DNA of 64,000 bases from Lotus japonicus (lineage: Eukaryota; Streptophyta; Magnoliopsida; Fabales; Fabaceae): NCBI RefSeq assembly GCF_012489685.1, contig NC_080044.1:27012369-27076368 (forward strand), given 5' to 3'. Made by a program: the position numbers and the translations under genes. The notes under the pieces were generated by a model. The model searched no databases. It worked only from the letters and a program-made list of their open reading frames with translations, and was not told where the DNA came from. Shown here one piece after another: positions 45,016 to 57,383 of this stretch. How positions within the stretch are numbered: the first letter of the stretch is position 1; the number at the start of each line of letters is the position of its first letter.

Positions 45016-47139
45016 CTAAGTAGCTTGAGCTGGAATGGAAGCAGAAGCAGCAGGAGTAAAAATCACTGGTGCAAGTGCTTGGCATCGAAGTGCTTCAGCC
45101 TCAGCTTCAAGTCGATCTGCCTCAAGTCTGGCTTGCTCAGCTAGAGTTGCTGCTTGACGGGCAGCTTCTTCTTCTTGTTCTTTCTTTCTTCTGGCCTCTT
45201 CAATAGCATCAAGAAGCTTCTGTCTCTGTTCTTGTTCATGAAGAACCAATCTTCTGGAAAACCTTTGCTTAGCAGCCTCTATCCTCTGACTTCCTTCTGC
45301 ATGCAGGAGCTGCATCATAACTAGAACTTGGGCCACTAGCCAAGTGCTCAGACTTTCCCACTCTTCAGCCACATATTCAGCATTTTCACTGAGATCATTC
45401 TGACCTTGCACATTGCGTAGCATCAAGGATGCTTCATGATGGAAAATATTGATGCACTCAGAGAGAGATGTGGGTCGGAGGTGAGTGTAGGGAATTATAG
45501 AGAGGTTGGGTTCAGGAGAGGTTGGATGATTGCTGCTGTGAGCTTCAGAGACACCTTGGGGAGAGCCAATGTCAAAGGTTTGGACAGGAGGTTCAGAGGC
45601 TCCAAGGTGTGGTTCAGAAGTTGCAACCAGAGGATTGGGTGATCTAACCGAAGAATGGTTAGACACAGATTGTTCTGGTTCAGGTTCTGGTTGAACTGAC
45701 TCTTGTTGATCAGGGATAGGTTGAACTTGTTGAGCCAAAGGGTATGCCTCATGTAAAGGATTGGCCAAGATAGGGTCATCTGGATCTACTAGACGTTCAG
45801 GTCTAGGGCCAGGATATCTCCTAGGGCTTAGACAAGTGAGATAATACTCTTCTAAGGTAGACACCTTTTCTTTTCTAACCTCCATGAATTTTCTCATGTT
45901 TTCAGAGTTATTGGAGGGAGAAGAGTCAGCAACATTGGTTGGAAATGATACAGGTGTATAGGCTGTGGAAGAGTCTGTATCAGTAGTTCTGGGAGCCAGA
46001 CGTTCTGATGCTCTTGGGACAGAGGGATCAGAGGTTCTGGGTCCAGGTTCTGTTTGGTTGGGCTCTGGTTGGTCAGGGATGATGGGTTCAGAGGTTAATG
46101 GGTTATACTGGATGGTGATGGGTGAGGTTGGATCAGAGGGTCTGGTGGGTTGGTTTTGAAGCATATTCCAGAGAGGTGCTTCATTGGGAGAAGGTTGGAA
46201 AAATGAAGACCTTGGGGAATGTGGAGGAGAGGTGGTTTGTGCAGCTGGTTGGGACTCAGGAATAGGAGTGAGTGGATTTGAAGATTGTTTGAGAAAGGCA
46301 GAGATGGGGAGTGCATCAAATAAATTCAAATCATCATCATCAGAAGCAATTGCAGACTTACTTGATTGTGTTGATGATCTAGTCACTATGACAAGAGTTT
46401 CAGTCCGTCTGATCACTTCAGCAGCTGGTTCCACCCGGGTAGGCTTCACCACTATTCTGACCTGCTTCTTCTGCTTCTTAGGAGAAGGAGGACCATCATC
46501 ATTATCACCATCGTCACCATCATCAGGCTTACTGGTTTCATCATGTGTTCTCTTGGATTGACCAACCTTCTTCTTCTTGTCCAGAGGGACATCTGATTCC
46601 TCAGAGGATTCATCTAAGATCATCTTCCTCTTGACCTTTTTCTTGAGAGGAGAATCAGACTCTGGTGCAGGAGGCAGCATGCTGAAGAATGCATCAATGT
46701 CAATCTCAAAGCCTTGACTCCTCAGATCTTCAACGAAACACCTGATAGCTTCAGGGTTATCAGCCTGGGTCCACAGAGGGAAGTCATTCAGAGGGACTCT
46801 TCTTTTTCTGATGTCAGAAGATGTGTCTTCATGAGCAGGAGCTATTTTCTTCTTGACTAGACCCATCTTCTTCAGAGAATTAGCAGTGAAGACATCACTG
46901 ACAATGGTGGTCAAGTCCTCTACACAACCGGCATTGACCAAATCCTGAATCAGGCCGCTCTCAATGAAGAGATCAGACAGTAATCTCCCAAAAGGGATAT
47001 ACTTGATCGCAGACTTGATGGAGGCAGTAGTCCTTGATTTCCTGATACATTCCTTCAGGTAAGAGAACAAGAAGAAGGGGAGGCAGAGTTTCCTCTTGTC
47101 TTGGATGAAGATCAGCATGGCCTTCTGGTAGAAGTTGAT
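45016..47139 (-). pseudogene. Sirevirus D third ORF (env-like), C-terminal part
   Basis: A 700-codon frame equivalent to the C-terminal two thirds of the intact protein at 60014-63019. It includes the block IRKSRTTASIKSAIKYIPFG, basic clusters (KKKVKRKMILD, PKKQKKQVRIVVKP), a long Pro/Ser-rich middle and a C-terminal coiled coil (repeated EEARRKKEQEEEAARQ). It stops at a TAG at 45016-45018 where E has CAG. Beyond that the same frame continues to its native stop near 44878. Its N-terminal part was separated by the solo LTR at 47140-51330, so no full protein can form. Confidence 0.9.
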
Positions 47140-50100
47140 TGTAACACCCCGATTTCGGTGGCGTCACTTTAGTAACCGAAAGTAAACTTAATGCGGAAAA
47201 ATGTGAATATATTTTTTTTTGATAATAACTAAGACAAGACGGAATTAAATAAAACCCAACAATAACAAAATCAGAACTAATATACAATATATAAACAGCC
47301 CCCGCTGTAGTAGCAACCTCGTCACGAGTAAACCTCCAGTGACGGAAAGAAAAGTGTAACGCCCGAAGGCAAAAGGTACAATCCACAAGAAAGGTCAAGT
47401 GTCCGCAACACCATCCCTCAAAACTGAGAATAAGCTGGCCCATCGGCCTGAAGCAAGACCTCCTAAGTCCAACCAACTCTCTGTGATTCCCGTAAAGAAA
47501 CCACACAAAAAGCTATAGGTGGGAAACTACCCTGTCCCGAATGAAACAAATAATGTTCAGAGCCAAGACTCTACTCCTACACTAATCCCATCTCGAGGAG
47601 CTCACACTAACACTCAATCCTACGTGCTGGCATGATCGTCGTCCGAATTCGAAAATCCAGAACGACCTAGTCTATGTACACCATCCGTCCTCCGCTCGCT
47701 ATCGCGATGCGCTCCTGTTCCAGCATCCCAACTCTAGTTTCCCCCGAAGGGTGAACCGTCGTGAACCAGTCCGCCAAAGACATCTGACAAAGGGCGTTTG
47801 TCCGCCAAAGCACACACAGAAGACGCGAGGGTCAACTCCAAAGAATTACATAAATAATAGCACCAATAGATATAGATAAGAGAATAGCCACTTAGGCTTA
47901 TAGCTAGGGATAACATCCTAGGGTTGCATATTCCATAATGAACTTAACAGCAATAATAACAATTAACATGTTCCAAATAGGATTAACAAATAACAATCAC
48001 ACTCGACAACTAAATCAGTATGCATGAATGCAGGATGATTAGTCAAACAACGTCTCCGACTCTCTCTCGACACGTCGCCACGTGTTCTAGGTAAATTAAA
48101 GTCTCTAAAAGCTTACCCTAAGGTAAAGTCGATTCTGCGACAAAAGACACTTCTTCACATCACATAGTAACTCGTGATGATCTCCGGATCATCCGACTCA
48201 TCTCAATCCGATGGTCACAACTGCTCAACAAGCAATGAGTATCACATACTCGGAAACTACCGGTTTCCCGGACTTATCCCCAGGATAGCCCAACAATTAG
48301 GCATGTCAAGTCGATCCAACCCCCTGGGTTGAACATACGGACTCGCACACGCAACTCCCACAATTAGGCATGTCGAGTCGATCCAACCCCCTGGGTTGAA
48401 CATACGGACTCGCACACGCAACAAATGACAACGCCAAGTCGGTTCACTCAAAAGAGTCGAACATACGGACATTGCGCGTGTCCAATGACTATCGCCGAAT
48501 CGATCCAATCCATCGGATTGAACATACGGATCCGCGCGAGTCGAAAGGTTATCGCTGAATCGATCCAATCCCTCGGATTGAACATACGGATTCACGCGAG
48601 GTAAAATGGCAATCGCTGAATCGATCCAATCCCTCTGATTGAACATACGGACTCACGCGTGCCTGAGTGACTACCGCCGAATCGATCCAATCCATCGGAT
48701 TGAATATACGGATTCGCGCGTGTCGAAAAGTTGTCGCTGAATCGATCCAATCCCTCGGATTGAACATACGGATTCACGCGAGGTAAAATGGCGATCGCTG
48801 AATCGATCCAATCCCTCGGATTGAACATACGGATTCACGCGTGCCTGAGTGACCACCGCCGAATCGATCCAATCCCTCGGATTGAATATACGGATTCGCG
48901 CGTGTCAACAATTATTGCCGAATCGGCCCAACCCGTCGGGTTTGGACATACGGATTCGCGCCGCACAATCGAAGATACACCCAACAACATAGCTGCTCCA
49001 ACAGCACAACCACAATAGCTGCTCCAACAGCACAACAACAAACGCTGCTCCAACAGCACCACAACATCTACTTACTCGAAGCCCCTCAACTTTCTCAATG
49101 CTGGGATCCGACGACAATTCTCGTTTTCCAAAACTATGATCTGCATCCAAAGCTTCCTTCCGAGATTATTACCATTACTTAAAGATTTAGAGGTTGTTTA
49201 ATGTCTTATGAGTTTTCTTTACAAAATAATTATCCTTTTAGTCTTATCGCGAATCCTATAAGTTCTCGGGATCTCCTAATCCCCAAATGACTCCAGAGAA
49301 TGTCTCGATCCATACAACGCCACAACAAGGCCCGAATCTCATTCGTCCTTTCAAGCTTTCTCAAAACTCTCAAAATAAAATCGGCATGACCTGCCCGCTT
49401 TTCTCACCGTTCAGAAACTCAGATTATAGTGCAAAAGCAGAATTAACTCATCATAATCAATCAACATGTCATATGTCAATATCTTAAGCAATAACCACAT
49501 AGCACCTAGCATATAAGGCATGCACCACACATCCTAAATTACCCAATTAGCACTTAGCATGTCATCCACTCATCAAAAACATTCAGTAGATGCATCATCT
49601 ACATTGTCAGCCGAAGCCTCAGAAAACATTTTCCAATCACACACAATTCCAGTGCATAAACAGTAAACAATGTCGAAACATCGACCCTAAGCATTAACTA
49701 GAGATTCAGTGAGAAGCCCTCACCTGTAGATTCTCCAGGACGATCTCCTAACACTTGTTCACAATCAAAGCCTTGCTCCTCTGGGAATTCCTCAAAATCA
49801 CCTTTAGAGCAAAACCACAGAAATACTATTAGAATCTATCGAAAACTAAGCTATCGATACTTACTAAGGTTACTCGAAGTAATCTATACTCTAAGGTACG
49901 ATAATCTAGCGCGAAAGACAAGTTTTCGGAAAAGGAAATTTTCCTCCTCCTCCTTAATAGGGCTCGGCCACTTTTGGTAATTGTGGGGCTCGATTTTTCT
50001 TCGATCAAACTTGGTTCCTATGCTTTCATAAGCCGTAACTAAGGGTATTCTGAACTCGGAAAAATTATCGGATCGAAAACTGTCGCAGGGGTATTTTGGT

Positions 50101-51330
50101 CATGATTTTTAACTTAGGATTTTCAAAACTGAAATCCCAAAAATGAAATTTTGCAGGGACGTCACCAACGACGTTTATGACAACTAATCCTACTAGCACT
50201 AAGCTAAGGCGATAGTTTTCAGCCTAAAGGTTGAAGCTTTACACCAAAAACTCCAAAAATGGGTATTTTAGGTTCAAATTGATTCCGGCGGAATTCCGGC
50301 GACATAACGGAAAATCTAACCCGGCAGAAGTGATCTTGGGCACATATAGAAGAGGTTTAGAATCAGAAATGAAAGATTCAGGATAGTTTTGCAAAAACCC
50401 ATAAACTATCCACTCAGAAAACTCTACAGAAAAGCTATGGAAAAAGCGATCGGAGGTAAGGATTAGCGACTATACCTCGAAACCTTGAAGCAGCAACTGA
50501 TTAATCAACGATCAAGCAAGAGATGAAGAAAAACTCTTCTTCCTTCCTCTTCAATGGAGCTCGCGGGTTTGGGAGAGAAATGGAGGAGTTCTTGTAAATT
50601 TTCTCACCTTTCTTGCTATATGTAGAAGATGGAAATTCGCGGCGAAATGAAAGTTTCGCGAATCTGATTTTTCCGGCGTCATTCTTCATGAATTCTAAGA
50701 TATGTTTTGGCGAAAGAATTCCAAAACTAAAATGAGGTCTCCTTATATTTTTGGCAACAAATGCATAGTCGGTGTAAAACTATTTTACCCGATAAGTTGC
50801 TTTTTGCATCGAATGTCGGAATAGAAAACTTCCTTCGGAAGAAAGATTGAAATCATCAAGAGAAATGGGTGTACGCGTGTAGAATATTCATTTGAAGCTC
50901 TGAATAGATAAAGTCTTCATTGTCGAGAAATTCTAGGGTTTTGAAATACCAGGGATTCGGTTTCGGCAAACTTCCGATGATTGGAATCGGACGTTCGTAG
51001 ATTCTAGAGTCTCGCCTCGAAACGATTGTGATATATGGAAAAAGAGAAGTTCTAACATTTCTCTGAAGATTTTTGGAATTAACTTCCGTCGTGCCTAACA
51101 GTGAAAATTAGCTATATACTAGGGTTTCTGACCTAGGTTAAGCGTATAACGATCGTGCTATAACTTAAATCGACTTCGATAAAATCCTTTGACTTTTCCT
51201 GAACTTTCTCCTTCATAAATATATTTCCTTTAATAAACTTTTGTTCAGGTTTCCCTTCTCAATACGTCAAACCTAATTGTGAATGGAAATCTCTTCCACT
51301 TATTCTAAGCTTAAAAACTTGGGTCTTACA
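47140..51330 (-). mobile_element. Solo Tekay-type LTR, 4191 bp, inserted in the Sirevirus D third ORF
   Basis: It begins TGTAACACCCC and ends GGGTCTTACA, and TTGAT flanks it on both sides (47135-47139 and 51331-51335). No internal region remains. It is longer than the 3719-bp LTRs to the left mainly because of a tandem array at about 48296-48970. The TATA region near 50615 reads ctatatgtag, a weakened version of the box in the young LTRs. The uninterrupted target can be seen in Sirevirus E near 62222. Confidence 0.95.
48296..48970. repeat. 60-bp minisatellite with a 182-bp higher-order unit
   Basis: About eleven units, anchored on cgatccaatcc at 48312, 48379, 48440 (variant), 48501, 48561, 48622, 48683, 48743, 48804, 48865 and 48924 (variant). 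Steps are 59-61 bp with one of 67. From 48561 the linkers repeat in a fixed order of three types, so 48561/48743, 48622/48804 and 48683/48865 are each 182 bp apart. Most units contain CAATCC-NNN-GGATTG, a perfect short hairpin. Three further copies of the gctgctccaacagcac unit follow at about 48992-49055. Confidence 0.93.
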
Positions 51331-51335
51331 TTGAT

Positions 51336-52121
51336 GTAATCTGGGGAACTGCCTTTTGGCCTCTGGTTGATGCAGTTCAGCAGAATCTTGTGCCAGATTC
51401 TGAGCTTGGGATGAAGATCCATCACTTTGTAGTTTGTCTTGCCCGGTTTGTAGCTGGTGTACAGGGCCTTGTTTGTGTCTTCTCTCGTTTTGGTTTTCAG
51501 CTTCGATTCAGAGAATATGAAACGATACCCATGAGCAGATTCTAGACCCATTAGATTCACAAAGGACTTCTCAGTGATGATGATCTTCCTGCCAAGAATG
51601 TGAGAAACCACCTGAGTATCATCGCAGTCAGCATGCTTCCAGAATTTCTTAATCAGTTTGTCGTACACCGGTCCTCGAAGCCTGTTGAAGTAATTTTCCC
51701 ACCCTTGAGCTTGGACTTCAGGACGAAGATCATACCCATTTGCAGCCAAATTATCGAAGTCAAATCTCCATTCAGCCAGTACTTGAAGATCCTCAGGAGC
51801 ATAAACGCAGTGAACGGCACAGCCCCGTTCTGCAATCGGAATAGTCTGCTCTTGAGCTTGATTTTGAACCGGAGCTTCAGGGTCCAATTGGCCTGTTGCT
51901 TGACCTACTACCATGTGAGGAAACTGGGGTGCATCTGCAGTGGTTCTTCTGGTTGGTCTCACCATTGTTGAAGAGGTTGATGGTTTAGGGTAGAAGGTGA
52001 AGGTTTGGGATGAATAGAGTGCGAGAGAGAGAAATCGAGAGTAAGCGGTTTTGAAAAACTGAAGAGAGAGAATGAAAACCGAAAGTGTAGGAGATCGTGT
52101 GTGTATAGTGGGCTTTATCAA
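51336..52121 (-). pseudogene. Sirevirus D third ORF (env-like), N-terminal part
   Basis: The frame reads through the conserved block ERGCAVHCVYAPEDLQVLAE, VVSHILGRKIIITEKSFVNL and KVMDLHPKLRIWHKILLNC, and is cut at the TTGAT target duplication. Conservation with E is strong from MVRPTRRTTADAPQFPHMVV onward, but weak over the 52 residues before it except for the first ten. The likely native start is therefore the ATG at 51965. The N-terminal block resembles the putative plant transposon protein domain found in this ORF of SIRE1-like elements. Confidence 0.88.
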
Positions 52122-52408
52122 ATAACCGTTGTTGATTCAAGAAGCATGTTAAAATCAACGGTTTAAAATTAAAGACATTATAGTAGTAGTAAATACACGT
52201 ATCACACATAGGAGAAAAGCACATCTACACGCATCATGACAGACTATCACACGGGCACAAGGAACTATGCATCAGAGAAACTGACACACATGTTACTGTC
52301 TCAGACTCAGAGTCAGTACCAATGGGTACACACACTCTGATCGAGTTACCTTCTGGACTAGACATCTTCTGATCAAGAAGTATCATAGTCAGAGGTTCTG
52401 ATCCATCT

Positions 52409-55400
52409 TCACTCTGGACAAAAATCCATGTTCAGATTTTTTAGAATAAAATTAAATCTATCCTCTGCTAAGGGCTTTGTAAAGATATCTGCCAATTGAT
52501 GGTCAGTATCAACAAACTTCAGAAGAAGTACGCCCTTCTGTACATAATCTCTAATAAAGTGATACTTTACCTCAATATGTTTTGCCCTTGAATGTAAGAT
52601 AGGATTCTTACTCAATGAGATTGCAGCAGTGTTATCACAATAAATTGGAATATTGCTCTCAAGGATTTGATAATCCTCCAGCTGATGTTTCATCCAGAGC
52701 ATCTGAGTGTTGCATATTGCTGCTGAGATATATTCTGCCTCTGCAGTGGATAGTGCAATGGTTGATTGTCTCTTGCTTGCCCATGAGACTAGATTACTTC
52801 CTAGAAATTGACAATTTCCAGAAGTGCTTTTTCTCTCTGTTCTATCTCCAGCATAATCAGCATCACAATTACCTGAAAACTTATACTCTGATGTTTTCTT
52901 ATACATCAAGTCAAGGTTAGTGGTGCCTTTCAGATACCTTAGGATCCTCTTAACAGCAGTTAAGTGGGTTTCCCTTGGGTCTGATTGGAAACGAGCACAT
53001 AAGTGAACACTAAATAGTATATCAGGCCTAGATGCAGTTAAATATAGAAGAGATCCTATCATACCACGATAGAGCTTCTGACATACTTTACCACTAGCAT
53101 CTTCTTTCTCCAACATGCATGTAGGATGCATTGGAGTCTTGGCCACTGTAGATTCCAGCATGTTGAACTTCTTCAGAAGTTCTTTAGTGTACTTGCTTTG
53201 ATGGATATATGTTCCTTCTGGTGTTTGATCTACTTGTATTCCCAGAAAGTACTTTAATTCTCCCATCATACTCATCTCAAATTCAGCCTGCATCATTTTA
53301 GAAAATTCTTTGCATAGAGATTGATTAGCAGAGCCAAATATTATATCATCAACATAGATTTGCACAATTAAGATATCATCTTTGTAAGTTTTGCAAAAGA
53401 GAGTTGTATCTACTTTACCCCTTACGAACTCATTTTCCAGAAGGAATGAGCTGAGTCTTTCATACCATGCTCTGGGAGCTTGCTTCAGACCATAGAGTGA
53501 CTTCTTCAATTTGAACACATGGTCTGGCTTCTTCTCATCTTCAACACCTGGGGGTTGATGAACATAAACTTCCTCTGAAATATAGCCATTTAGGAAAGCA
53601 CTCTTTACGTCCATCTGATGAAGAACTATGTTGTGATTTACTGAGAAAGAGATCAACAGTCTGATTGCTTCTAGTCTTGCTACTGGAGCAAATGTTTCTG
53701 TGTAGTCTATTCCTTCCTGCTGACTGTAGCCTTGAGCAACTAGCCTTGCCTTGTTTCTGACTACTTCTCCTTTCTCATTCAGCTTGTTTCTGAACACCCA
53801 CTTTGTTCCAATTACATGGACACTCTCAGGCTTCTTCACTAAGCTCCAAACATCGTTCTTGGAGAATTGATTCAATTCTTCTTCCATGGCCAGAATCCAA
53901 TCCTTGTCCTAAAGAGCTTCATCTATGGACTTGGGTTCAATTAAGGACACCAATCCTTTCAGACTAAGCAATGTCTCTTCAGAGGGTCTGAAGGCTGATC
54001 TGGTTCTGACTGGTTCATCTTTGTTTCCCAGAATCAATTCCTTAGGATGAGCTGCAGTGATTCTGCTCTTCTTCAGAGTTTGTGAATCAGAGGGACCAGC
54101 TTCTTCTTCTGGTTCATCTTCCTCTGGCTCAGCTTCCTCTGGAGCTTTGCCTTTGTCAGAAACATTTATGCTCATATCTGCAAACTTCTCAACTAGCTTT
54201 GACTGGTCAGAGTCAAGCTTATCGTCAAATCTAACATGAATAGATTCTTCAATAGTCTTAGCATCAGTGTTGTAAAATCTAAAACCTTTAGATCTTTCAG
54301 AGTAACCAAGTAATAGACATTTAGAAGACTTAGCATCAAATTTATGCAATCTATCCTTAGTATTAAGAACATAGCAAACACAACCAAAAGGATGAAAATA
54401 AAAAATGTTGGGTTTTATGTTCTTCCACAATTCATAGGGAGTCTTATTCAGAATTGGTCTCACAGAGATTCTGTTCTGAATGTAACATGCTGTATTTACT
54501 GCCTCTGCCCAAAAGTGCTTAGCCATGTCAGTTTCTTGGAGCATGGTTCTAGCCATCTCCTGAAGAGTTCTGTTCTTCCTCTCAACAACACCATTTTGTT
54601 GAGGAGTTCTGGGACAAGAGAAATCATGTGCAATTCCATAGGAATCAAACAGACTCTCAAACTTGTCATTCTCAAACTCTCCACCATGGTCACTTCTGAC
54701 ACGTACAATCCTACAAGCCTTCTCGTTTTGCACTTGGGCAATGAAGGTAGAGAACACAGCATGAGACTCATCCTTGCGGGTTAGAAACTTTACCCATGTC
54801 CAGCGGCTATAGTCATCAACGATAACCATCCCATATCTCTTGCCACCTATAGACTCAGTTTTCACTGGTCCAAAAAGGTCGATATGCAGAAGTTCCAACG
54901 GCCTTGAGGTTGAGACATCATTCTTTGCCTTGAAAGGGACTTTAGTGAATTTGCCTTTCTGACATGCTTCACAAAGAGCGTCTGAAGCGAACTTCAGATT
55001 GGGTAAGCCCCTGACAAGGTTTAGCTTGCTCAGCTGAGAGATCTTTCTCATACTGGCATGCCCTAACCGTCTATGCCATACCCACTGCTCTTCATTAACA
55101 GAAAGAAGGCACTTCACATTCTGAGCCTCCAACTCAGATAATCTGATCTTATAAATGTTGTTCTTCCTCTTGCTGTTAAACAGAACAGAGCCATCGATCT
55201 GACTTACAGCCCGGCAGGACTTTTGATTGAATATAACATCATAACCCTTGTCAGCTAATTGACTTATAGACAATAAGTTATGTGTTAAGCCGTCTACCAA
55301 TAGCACATTATCAATGCATGGACTACTATCTACACAAATAGTACCAGTACCAACAATTTTACCCTTTTCATTTCCTCCAAAGCCAACTTCGCCACCAGGC

Positions 55401-55513
55401 CTAAGTTTTAGCTCTCGGAACATACGCTTTTCTCCCGTCATGTGACGCGAGCATCCACTGTCCAGATACCATGATTGGTGTTTCAGTGGAGCTATCAAGG
55501 ATATCTGCAACAT
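52409..55513 (-). pseudogene. Sirevirus D Pol: protease, integrase, RT and RNase H, one nonsense codon
   Basis: One frame, split by TAG at 53909-53911. Upstream part (534 codons): protease WYLDSGCSRHMTG, GAG-pre-integrase VWHRRLGHASMRK, integrase with CEACQKGKF, LHIDLFGPV, VRSDHGGEFEN and QQNGVVERKNRTLQ. Downstream part (492 codons): RT with [17 protein letters not shown] and IYVDDIIFG, and RNase H with [18 protein letters not shown] and [13 protein letters not shown]. No frameshift is visible. The TAG lies between integrase and RT and is plausibly a CAG to TAG change. Pol is in the +1 frame relative to Gag and overlaps it by 113 nt. A complete product would need both frameshifting and readthrough. 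Confidence 0.93.
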
Positions 55514-57311
55514 AGATAATCTTGTCCTTAGGTACCCACTTTCTGGGTCCTCTTTTGTTAGTTACCCCAGAGGTTCTGATCACCTTGGGTGTCTCAACAT
55601 AATATTTTAAAGGAATATTTGCATGATATTTAGTCATAGAGAAAGATCCCTTTTTAAGAGGGTTTTTTGCAACTTTAGCAGGTACAGGATCAGGCAATAT
55701 GGTACCAGAGGGAACAAAGCATTCATACAAGGATTTAGCTTTAGACACAGAAGGCTCATTTCTAATTGGTTTAGAATAGCCAATGCCATGCATTCCATTT
55801 CTGCTTACGCCATAGATCATTGAAGCCATTAAGCTTCTATCTACGCTTTTAGCAAGGAATCTTTGAAAAGATTTTTCATACTTAGATTCATGCTTACTAT
55901 CAGAGGCATCGCAGGCAATAACTTCTTCTAACTTAGCAATTTGATTCTTAAGCACAGAGTTAGAATTAACTAAAGCATGGTTATCATTTTTCAAATCAGA
56001 TATGATTTTCTCATGTTCAGAAGGAGTTTTAGAAACAGCAGATAAGTTCTTTTTCAGCTTCTTATGCTTAGACAACAAGGAGTTATACTTATCCATGATA
56101 TCAGACAAAGCATGTTTCAGTTCAGAGGTAGAGAAGGAAGCAAATACCTCATTTTCATCGTCTGAGTTAGGATCTCCTTCTGATTCTGAGTCAGAGTCAA
56201 CAGCTTCCTTTGACTCTGCTTCCTTGTCTTTGACAATTGCCATGAGTCCTTGGACTTCACCATCAGAGTCAACATCCTCTGACTCTGATTCATCAAATGT
56301 CACCATCAGACTCTTCTTGGTCTTGAAGTGCTTCTTTGGCTTCTTGTCCTTCTTCAATTTTGGACAGTCACTTTTGTAGTGCCCTGATTCTTTGCACTCA
56401 AAGCAAGTGACTTCCTTGATTGATGACTTCTTCTGACCTGAGGATTCAGACTTTCCTCTTGCCTTTCCAGAGCCTTTGAACTTGCTCTGCCTGTGCTTCC
56501 AGATGCGGTTGAGTCTCTTGGAGATCAGAGTCAGCTCATCATCATCAGAATCTTCTGATGCCTCTTCAGATTCTTCTTCTTCAGCTTGAAGAGCCTTTGA
56601 CTTCTCAACCTTAGCCTTTTCAGATTTGGATTTCAAGGCTATGGACTTTTTCCTGAGATCTTGCATCTCTGAGCGCTTCAGCTCATGGCATTTCAAAATG
56701 CTGATGAGTTCTTCTAAACTCATATTCTCAACGTCTCTCGTGAGCTCTATTGAAGTCACCAAAGGCATCCAACTTTCAGGAAGACACCTGATGACCCTTA
56801 TGACATGATCTTTTGTTGTGTAGCTCTTGTTGAGAGGACGTATGCCAGCTACAAGCAGTTGAAATCTGGAGAACATTTCTTCAATGGACTCATTTGGCTC
56901 CATGATGAAGGATTCATACTTTTGGATCAAAGACAATGCCTTTGATTCTTTGACTTTCTTGTTTCCTTCATGAGACATCTTCAGAGAATCAAAAATGCCT
57001 TTAGCAAACTCACGATCTGTAATCTTCTGGTACTCCTTATAGGAGATAGCACTTAGAAGAATTGCTCTTGCTTTGTGATGTTGTGAGTACAGCTTCTTTT
57101 GATCTGCAGTCATCTCTGACCTTGGGATCTTCTTGCCATCTGCATCAACTGGACGCTCATAGCCATCCACAATAATATCCCAGAGATCTGCATCGAAACC
57201 CAGAAAGAAACTTTCCAGTCTATCTTTCCAATATTCGAACCTTTGACCATCGAACATAGGAGGCTTTGCGTTGTAACCATCTCTTTGAGTTTCACTGGTG
57301 GTGGCAGCCAT
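55401..57311 (-). CDS. Sirevirus D Gag, 636 aa
   Basis: An open frame with the copia Gag core near residues 20-220 (FDGQRFEYWKDRLESFFLGF, FSRFQLLVAGIRPLNKSY). The intact zinc knuckle CFECKESGHYKSDC lies near residue 302. A long acidic and Ser-rich region follows, then a basic tail. The last 38 codons overlap the start of pol. It assembles the cytoplasmic particle and binds the genomic RNA. The start ATG lies 73 bp downstream of the LTR edge and about 60 bp after the primer site. It is the best preserved Gag in the window. Confidence 0.93.
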   Translation of the reverse strand: MAATTSETQRDGYNAKPPMFDGQRFEYWKDRLESFFLGFDADLWDIIVDGYERPVDADGKKIPRSEMTADQKKLYSQHHKARAILLSAISYKEYQKITDREFAKGIFDSLKMSHEGNKKVKESKALSLIQKYESFIMEPNESIEEMFSRFQLLVAGIRPLNKSYTTKDHVIRVIRCLPESWMPLVTSIELTRDVENMSLEELISILKCHELKRSEMQDLRKKSIALKSKSEKAKVEKSKALQAEEEESEEASEDSDDDELTLISKRLNRIWKHRQSKFKGSGKARGKSESSGQKKSSIKEVTCFECKESGHYKSDCPKLKKDKKPKKHFKTKKSLMVTFDESESEDVDSDGEVQGLMAIVKDKEAESKEAVDSDSESEGDPNSDDENEVFASFSTSELKHALSDIMDKYNSLLSKHKKLKKNLSAVSKTPSEHEKIISDLKNDNHALVNSNSVLKNQIAKLEEVIACDASDSKHESKYEKSFQRFLAKSVDRSLMASMIYGVSRNGMHGIGYSKPIRNEPSVSKAKSLYECFVPSGTILPDPVPAKVAKNPLKKGSFSMTKYHANIPLKYYVETPKVIRTSGVTNKRGPRKWVPKDKIIYVADILDSSTETPIMVSGQWMLASHDGRKAYVPRAKT

Positions 57312-57369
57312 TGTTTTTCACACCGGCCCTGATCACTGAACACTGTTAGGTGTGGTAATCAGAACTTGC

Positions 57370-57381
57370 GCTCTGATACCA
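57370..57381 (-). other. Primer binding site of Sirevirus D (initiator Met tRNA)
   Basis: The minus strand reads TGGTATCAGAGC, two bases inside the LTR at 57384. Confidence 0.93.
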
Positions 57382-57383
57382 AT

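Noticed and set aside
48296..48970. Array of similar repeats with variable linkers resembling a CRISPR array
   Set aside because: Units are tandem and similar over their full length, and linkers recur in a fixed order. The context is a plant LTR with no cas genes.
48257..49150. Repeated peptides such as QSEGLDRFSD in several frames of the 60-bp array
   Set aside because: They arise because the minisatellite unit is close to a multiple of three. The frames interrupt each other and have no support outside the array.
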